Origin: Acetobacteraceae bacterium
GTDB lineage: Bacteria; Pseudomonadota; Alphaproteobacteria; Acetobacterales; Acetobacteraceae
Direction: 5' to 3'
Assembly: GCA_947455205.1 (NCBI GenBank)
Contig: CANGNF010000013.1
Coordinates: 1 to 64,000 of the forward strand
DNA: 64,000 bases
A program made the position numbers and the translations under genes. Shown here one piece after another: positions 58,367-64,000 of the stretch. Below the pieces are notes generated by a model. That model saw only the letters and a program-made list of their open reading frames with translations. It did not search any database and had not been told where the DNA came from. Position 1 is the first letter of the stretch. Every line of letters begins with the position of its first letter.

Positions 58367-61293
58367 GCGCGCAGGCCCAGGCGTTGCAGCAGGCGTTGCC
58401 ACCATGGCGCTTGCGGCGCCGCCTGGCGGGCGAGTGCGGCGAAGAACTGGCTGATGACGACGCGCGTGGCGCCATCCAGCAGGCGGCCGGCGATGCTGGC
58501 GACCTTGCCGCCGACCGCCGCTTCATAGCGGTAGGCGATGATGGTGGCGCCGTTGGCGTCGGTGAGCGTGACCTGGCCGCGGCCCTGGCCGAAGCCGAGC
58601 GCGCCGGCCGCGTTGCCGCTGAGGGTGAGGGCGTTGGGCTCATCGAGGTCCGACAGCGCGAGCGCGACGCGGTAGCGACCCTTGACCGGGCCGATGCCCA
58701 GCGTGACCTCGGCGGTGTAGTCGGTGGGGCTGGTGCGCTGGATGCCGTGCGCGCCGGGGACGATGGCCATCAGCGCATCGGGGTCGAGCAGCAGCGCCCA
58801 GAGCTGTTCGCGTGGCGCGTTGACGCGGGCCTGGCCTTCGCCACGCAGCAGGCGTTCGCCCTTGGGTGCGGCGGCGGGTGCGTTGGGTTCGGCGCCGTGC
58901 AGATGGGCGGCGAGCGTCGCGGGCAGCAGCGGCAGCGTGACGTCGTGCAGGCCGAGCGCATCGGCGACGGCATTGGCGATGCAGACCGGCGTGGACATGC
59001 AGTTGCCCTCGCCGACGCCCTTGGCGCCGAGCGGGGTGAAGGGCGAGGGGGATTCGTGGTGCAGGATGATCGGCGCCGGCACCTCCATGGCGGTGGGCAC
59101 CAGGTAGTCGGCGAAGGTGCCGGTCTGCAGGCTGCCGTCATCGGCGTAGCTGTGCGCCTCATACAGCGCGGCGCCGAGCGCATGGGCGAAGCCACCGGTG
59201 ACCTGGCCGGCGACCATGCCGGGGTGCAGCACCGTGCCGCAGTCATGCATCGTCACGTAGTGGTCGATGCGTGTCTCGCCGGTGATGCGGTCCACCTCGA
59301 CGCCGCAGAAATCGAAGATGAAGCCGTGGCAGAGCGAGGAGTTGACCTCGTCGGATTCGTTGGGCGCGGTGAGTTCGGGGGGCGTCCACCAGGCGGTCTC
59401 GCGCAGCGGCGCGCTGTCCTCGGCGGGCAGGGTGCCGGGCGCCCAGTGCGGGCTGCTGGCGACGCGGGCGAAGGGCAGGGCGTTATCCGCGTTGCCGCTG
59501 GCGTGCAGCTTGCCGCCGGCCAGCACCACGTCTTCCGGCGGCACGTTCAGCAGCGGCGCGGCGATGCGCGTGAGCCGGGCACGCAGCTGCTGCGCGGCGA
59601 TGCGGGCGACGCCGGCGACGGCGGGGGCGAAGCGGCTGGCGTAGTTGCCGCTGGCGATGCTCCAGGCGTCCTTTGCGGTGTCGATATCCGTGACCACGCG
59701 GATGTCCTGCGGGCGAAGGCCGAGTTCGTCGGCGACGACCTGCGCCAGCACGGTGCGGTGGCCCTGGCCCTGCGGCACGCTGGCGACATGGACGGAGACG
59801 CTGCCGACCGCGTCGCACTGGATGGTGGCCGTGGCCTGGGCGCCGTTCTTCGGGCCGGCGCGCTTGCGTTCCGCCGGTGTCAGCACGGCGGTGATGTAGC
59901 CCATGTTGGAGACGCTGGGTTCCACCACGGCGGTGTAGCCGATGCCGTAGTGCCGGCCCTGGGCGCGGGCGGCGTCACGGCGGCGGAGCAGTTCGTCGTG
60001 GCGGCCGTCGCGCAGCGCGGTCTCCAGCGCCGTCGCGTAGTCGCCGCTGTCCAGCAACGCGCCGGATGCGGTGCGGTAGGGCATGGCCGCCGTGGGCACC
60101 AGGTTGAGGCGGATGACGTCCAGCGGGTGCAGGCCCAGCGTGATGGCGATGCGCTGCACCAGGCGTTCCAGCGCGAAGTAGACCTGCGGGCCGCCGAAGC
60201 CGCGGTTCAGCCCGGTGGGCGCCTTGTTGGTCAGCACCACGCGGTTGCGGATGGCGACGTTGCGGATGGCGTAGGCGCCGGTCATGTTGCCGTGCATGCG
60301 GTAGAGCGTCGCCGGTTCCGGCGCACGCAGTTGCGCGCCGCAATCCTCCAGCTGGTCCCAGTCCAGCGCGGTGATGATGCCGTCGGCGGTGACGGCGGCT
60401 TCCAGGCGGGTCACGCGGTTGGTGGCGACGGAGGAGGCGGCCAGGTGCTCCAGCCGATCCTCCACCCACTTCACCGGGCGGCCACAGGCCTTGGCCGCCG
60501 CGGCGATGAGGACGATGTAGGGGAAGACGCCCTGCTTGACGCCGAAGCTGCCGCCGCTGTCCGGCGGCGTGCGCAGGCGGAGGCGATTGCCGGGCACGCG
60601 CAGCGCGCGGGCGATGACGGCGTGGATGCTGAACGGGCCCTGGAAGTTGGCGAAGACGTCGTAGCTGTCCTCACCCGGGTCGTATTCGGCCAGCACGCCG
60701 TAGCATTCTATCGGCGTGCAGGCGCTGCGCGGATAGGCGACATCGATGCGGACGCGATGCGCGGCGGCGGCGAAGGCGGCTTCGGGGTCGCCGTAGCGGA
60801 AGCGGCGTTCGCTGGCGAGGTTGCCCTTCAGGCCGTCATGCAGCACCGGCGCTGCGGGGGCGAGCGCGGCGACGGGGTCGGTGACGGCCGGCAGCGGGGC
60901 GTAGCGCACCTCGATGAGGTCCAGCGCGTCTTCCGCGACGTAGCGGTCGGTGGCGACCACCACGACCACGGGCTCGCCGACATAGCGCACGCGCTCCACC
61001 GCGATGGGCCAGCATTCCATCGGCGCCTTGACGCCGACGACCAGGCTGGTGGTGGTGGCGCGGATATCCTCGCCGGTCAGGATGGCGGCGACGCCGGGCA
61101 GGGCGCGGGCGGCTGCTGTCTCGATGCCCTCGATACGCGCATGGCCGTGCGGGCTGCGCAGGATGGCGGCGTGCAGCGTGCCGGGCGGGGTGCCGCAATC
61201 ATCGAAGTAGCGGCCACGGCCGGTCAGCAGCGCCGCGTCCTCGAACCGCGGCAGCGACTGGCCGACCCACTTGTCGCCCGGGCTGTCCATCAA
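58363..61293 (-). CDS. Molybdopterin-binding subunit of Mo hydroxylase fused to a CoxG/SRPBCC domain
   Basis: GGSFGVKQG, GAKGVGEGNC active-site Glu motif; C-terminal GEGQARVNAPREQLWALLLDPDALMAIVPGAHGIQ = CoxG type. Confidence 0.93.
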   Translation of the reverse strand: MMDSPGDKWVGQSLPRFEDAALLTGRGRYFDDCGTPPGTLHAAILRSPHGHARIEGIETAAARALPGVAAILTGEDIRATTTSLVVGVKAPMECWPIAVERVRYVGEPVVVVVATDRYVAEDALDLIEVRYAPLPAVTDPVAALAPAAPVLHDGLKGNLASERRFRYGDPEAAFAAAAHRVRIDVAYPRSACTPIECYGVLAEYDPGEDSYDVFANFQGPFSIHAVIARALRVPGNRLRLRTPPDSGGSFGVKQGVFPYIVLIAAAAKACGRPVKWVEDRLEHLAASSVATNRVTRLEAAVTADGIITALDWDQLEDCGAQLRAPEPATLYRMHGNMTGAYAIRNVAIRNRVVLTNKAPTGLNRGFGGPQVYFALERLVQRIAITLGLHPLDVIRLNLVPTAAMPYRTASGALLDSGDYATALETALRDGRHDELLRRRDAARAQGRHYGIGYTAVVEPSVSNMGYITAVLTPAERKRAGPKNGAQATATIQCDAVGSVSVHVASVPQGQGHRTVLAQVVADELGLRPQDIRVVTDIDTAKDAWSIASGNYASRFAPAVAGVARIAAQQLRARLTRIAAPLLNVPPEDVVLAGGKLHASGNADNALPFARVASSPHWAPGTLPAEDSAPLRETAWWTPPELTAPNESDEVNSSLCHGFIFDFCGVEVDRITGETRIDHYVTMHDCGTVLHPGMVAGQVTGGFAHALGAALYEAHSYADDGSLQTGTFADYLVPTAMEVPAPIILHHESPSPFTPLGAKGVGEGNCMSTPVCIANAVADALGLHDVTLPLLPATLAAHLHGAEPNAPAAAPKGERLLRGEGQARVNAPREQLWALLLDPDALMAIVPGAHGIQRTSPTDYTAEVTLGIGPVKGRYRVALALSDLDEPNALTLSGNAAGALGFGQGRGQVTLTDANGATIIAYRYEAAVGGKVASIAGRLLDGATRVVISQFFAALARQAAPQAPWWQRLLQRLGLRA

Positions 61294-62267
61294 TCCACCG
61301 TGGCGCCGCTGCGGCGGACGATCTCGGCCCAGCGCGGCAACTCCGCGGCGATGAAGCGGGCGAATTCCTCGGGGCTGAGCGGCATCGGCTCGGTGCCCAG
61401 GGCTTCCAGCCGGGCGCGCATCTCCGGCGCGGTGAGGATGGCTGCGCTGGCTTGGTGCAGGCGCTGCAGGATCGGCGCTGGCGTGCCGGCAGGGCCCAGC
61501 AGGCCGAACCAGCCGGCGGTCTCGTAGCCGTTCAGGCCGGCCTGCGCCATGGTCGGCACCTCCGCCAGCGCGGCGACGCGGTGGTTGACGGTGACGGCCA
61601 GCGCGCGGATCTGCCCGGCCTTCACCTGCTCGATGACGTTGGGGACCAGCTGGAAGCTGGCGTCCAGCCGGTCGCTCTGCATGTCCAGCAGCAGCGGCGG
61701 CACGGCGCGATAGGGCACGTGGGTCAGCTTCACGCCGGCCACCTGCTCAAACTGCGTGCCGGCCAGATGCTGGCTGCTGCCATTGCCGATGGAGCCGTAG
61801 GTGAGCTTGCCGTCCTGCGCCTTGGCATGGGCGATGAACTCCGCCACCGAGCGCGCCGGCAGCGCGTTGCGCACCACCAGCACGTTGGGCACGCGGATCA
61901 TGCCGATGACGGGCGCGAAGTCCTTCACCGGGTCGTAGCCGACATTGCGGTACAGCGGCGGGTTGCTGCCATGCGTGCCGCTGGAGGCGATGACGAAGGT
62001 GTAGCCGTCGGCGGCTTCATGCGCGACATAGGCGGTGCCGATATTGCCGCCGGCGCCGCCGCGGTTTTCCACCACCACGCGCTGGCCCAGCACCGGGCCG
62101 AGCCGATCCGCCAGGATGCGCGCCACCGCGTCGCTGATGCTGCCGGGCGGGAAGGGCACGACGAAGCGCACCGGGCGGTCCGGCCAGGCGGATTGCGCCC
62201 GCGCCGTGGCGGCCAGGAAGGGCAGCGCCAGCGCCGCGCGTCGAGACAACCTGGCCGGCCGATTCAC
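61290..62267 (-). CDS. Bug/TctC-family solute-binding protein
   Basis: SAWPDRPVRFVVPFPPGSISDAVARILADRLGPVLGQRVVVENRGGAGGNIG; GTG start proposed at 62267, upstream ATGs possible. Confidence 0.88.
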   Translation of the reverse strand: MNRPARLSRRAALALPFLAATARAQSAWPDRPVRFVVPFPPGSISDAVARILADRLGPVLGQRVVVENRGGAGGNIGTAYVAHEAADGYTFVIASSGTHGSNPPLYRNVGYDPVKDFAPVIGMIRVPNVLVVRNALPARSVAEFIAHAKAQDGKLTYGSIGNGSSQHLAGTQFEQVAGVKLTHVPYRAVPPLLLDMQSDRLDASFQLVPNVIEQVKAGQIRALAVTVNHRVAALAEVPTMAQAGLNGYETAGWFGLLGPAGTPAPILQRLHQASAAILTAPEMRARLEALGTEPMPLSPEEFARFIAAELPRWAEIVRRSGATVD

Positions 62268-62304
62268 GCCGCCGCGCCCAGCGGCGCTTTGGCGATCGGA
62301 CGGC

Positions 62305-62943
62305 TCAGTCCAGCGAGATGGCCGCATCGACATACCCCTTGTAGCTCTGGCTCTTCGGCTTGGCGCGATCTTCCTCCCGCACATAGGCGATGGAGGATTT
62401 GCCGAGCAGGGCGGCGGGCAACACCATCACGCGAATGAAGCGGCTCGGGCGGTCAGCGGCCTGGGCGAAGACCGGTTCCGGCCCGGCCTCGAACCAGGCG
62501 CCGCCGGGGGCGTAGCTGGTGCTGTGGCCATCGGTGTCGATGCGGATGCCGCCGTCGATCAGGCAGCGGATGCCGGGGCCCTGATGGGTGTGCAGGAAGG
62601 CGCAGCCCCCGGCGGGGAAGGCGACGCTGTCGCAGCGCATCAGCAACTCCGGCGCCAGCGCAACGGGCGTGGTCAGCTTCAGCAGCGTGCGGCCTTCGCA
62701 CGGAATCACCGCGCGGCCGTCATGCACCAGCTCGAACCGCCAGAGCGCGGCGCCGTGCGGGCCGGCGGTGAGCGTGGCCGCGCCCTTGCCATGCCAGGCG
62801 CTGTCGTCGGCGTAGGTCTTGCCGCCGACGCTGACGCTGCCATGCGCGACGTAGCAGATGCGGTTGTACACATCAGGCGCCGGGAAGCTGAGCGTGGCGC
62901 CGGCGACGAGCGTGTCTTCCAGCAGGCGGAGATGCCAGGCCAT
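62305..62943 (-). CDS. Cupin-like protein of unknown function
   Basis: Repeated beta-strand/Gly/His pattern: YVAHGSVSVGGKTYADDSAWHG and GCAFLHTHQGPGIRCLIDGGIRI. Confidence 0.6.
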   Translation of the reverse strand: MAWHLRLLEDTLVAGATLSFPAPDVYNRICYVAHGSVSVGGKTYADDSAWHGKGAATLTAGPHGAALWRFELVHDGRAVIPCEGRTLLKLTTPVALAPELLMRCDSVAFPAGGCAFLHTHQGPGIRCLIDGGIRIDTDGHSTSYAPGGAWFEAGPEPVFAQAADRPSRFIRVMVLPAALLGKSSIAYVREEDRAKPKSQSYKGYVDAAISLD

Positions 62944-62946
62944 GGT

Positions 62947-64000
62947 TCAGTTGCCCTGCTGCAGCCAGATGGCGTTGGGGTGCAGGATGGTGGCGTTCTT
63001 CGCCTCCTCCACCGTGCGCGCGCCGGATTGGGCGAAGGTGCCGCGCACTTCTTCCAGGAAGGCCGCGGTCTGGTGGTCGCCGCCTTCCTCTCCCAGCGCC
63101 GCCACGGCCCAGAGGAAGGCGCGGCCGGAGAAGCAGAAATCGGCGCCGGCGGCCAGGGCGCGGGTCACGTCCAGCCCGCTGCGGACGCTGCTGTCCAGCA
63201 TCACCGTCGCACGGCCCTGCAACTGCGCGGCAATGGCCGGCAGCGTGTCGATGCTGGCCGGCGCCGCATCGAATTGCCGGCCGCCATGGTTGGAGACCAG
63301 CACGCCATCGCAGCCGAGCTGCACCGCGAGCTCGGCGTCCTCCGGGTGCTGGATGCCCTTGACCACCAGCGGGCCCTGCCAGATGTCGCGGATGCGGGAG
63401 ATCACCTCCCAGGTCAGGCCGCTGTTCATGTTCTGCTGCACGAAGGCGGCGATGTCCTGGGCGCCGGCATTGTCGCCGACATACTTGGCCATGTTGGGGA
63501 AGCGCGGCTGGCCATGGCGCAGGGAGCGCAGCGCCCAGCGCGGGTGGCGCATGATCTCCAGCATCACATCCGGGCGGAACTTGAAGGGCACCACCAGGCC
63601 GTTGCGGATGTCGTGCACGCGCTTCTGCCGGGCGGGCACGTCCAGCGTCAGCATCAGCCCGTGCGCGCCGACGGCCTGGGCGCGGCGGACCAGGTCGAAG
63701 CTGATCTGGTGGTTGTCGCGCGGCACGCCGTAGAGCTGGTACCAGAACACGTCCGGCGCCAGCGAGGCCAGGCGTTCCATGCCCACATTGGCGACGGTGG
63801 AGGAGACGTAGGGGATGCGCGCCTTCTGCGCCGCGGCAGCGAGGATGGCGTCCATCTCCGGCCAGATCATGCCGATATTGCCCATGGGGGCGACACCGAC
63901 GGGCATGGCGTAGCTGCGGCCGAACAGCGTCGCGGTGGTGTTGACCTGGCTCACATCCACGCCGTAGCGCGGCACGATGCGGACCGCGTCCATCGCTTCG
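62947..64000 (-). CDS. FMN-dependent alpha-hydroxy-acid oxidase/dehydrogenase, truncated at window edge
   Basis: VGVAPMGNIGMIWPEMDAILAAAA, VVKGIQHPEDAELAVQLGCDGVLVSNHGGRQFDAAPASIDTLP; frame open to the edge. Confidence 0.93.
   Translation of the reverse strand, partial: EAMDAVRIVPRYGVDVSQVNTTATLFGRSYAMPVGVAPMGNIGMIWPEMDAILAAAAQKARIPYVSSTVANVGMERLASLAPDVFWYQLYGVPRDNHQISFDLVRRAQAVGAHGLMLTLDVPARQKRVHDIRNGLVVPFKFRPDVMLEIMRHPRWALRSLRHGQPRFPNMAKYVGDNAGAQDIAAFVQQNMNSGLTWEVISRIRDIWQGPLVVKGIQHPEDAELAVQLGCDGVLVSNHGGRQFDAAPASIDTLPAIAAQLQGRATVMLDSSVRSGLDVTRALAAGADFCFSGRAFLWAVAALGEEGGDHQTAAFLEEVRGTFAQSGARTVEEAKNATILHPNAIWLQQGN

Noticed and set aside
58363-61293. Aerobic CO dehydrogenase large subunit
   Set aside because: Lacks the AYxCSFR active-site motif; kept as a generic Mo hydroxylase.
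58384-61527. 1047-aa plus-strand ORF antisense to the CoxL-CoxG gene
   Set aside because: Same reason; the minus strand encodes a clear Mo hydroxylase.

Overview
High-GC chromosomal window, probably from an alphaproteobacterium of the Acetobacteraceae (Roseomonas-like; inferred from gene content only). Most of it is ordinary core or metabolic sequence: ftsK, rpsA-cmk-aroA, rlmN, rpsD, a purC-purS-purQ-purL-bolA-grx operon, purB, radC and two terC genes. Accessory or catabolic islands include a SoeABC-like Mo/Fe-S oxidoreductase operon, five orphan Bug/TctC-type solute-binding proteins, a serralysin-like protease with FG-GAP repeats, and a tightly overlapping minus-strand operon running off the right edge (FMN hydroxyacid oxidase, small protein, Bug protein, CoxL-CoxG fusion, CoxM, CoxS, acyl-CoA ligase, crotonase). 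The most interesting signals are: (i) a LexA-type box (GAAC-N7-GAAC) immediately upstream of a radical-SAM/UdgX DNA-repair gene pair; (ii) a second, nearly identical box at 21320 with no recognisable target gene, beside five dispersed copies of TTCGGACAAATR and a perfect double hairpin; (iii) the eight-gene putative catabolic operon with a fused CoxL-CoxG; (iv) a quinone oxidoreductase-intradiol dioxygenase ORF joined through a 24-bp tandem repeat; (v) a translationally coupled DUF2786-like/HExxH/TIGR02444-like trio. I found no rRNA, tRNA, CRISPR array, transposase or prophage. All assignments come from reading the translated sequences; no database search was run.
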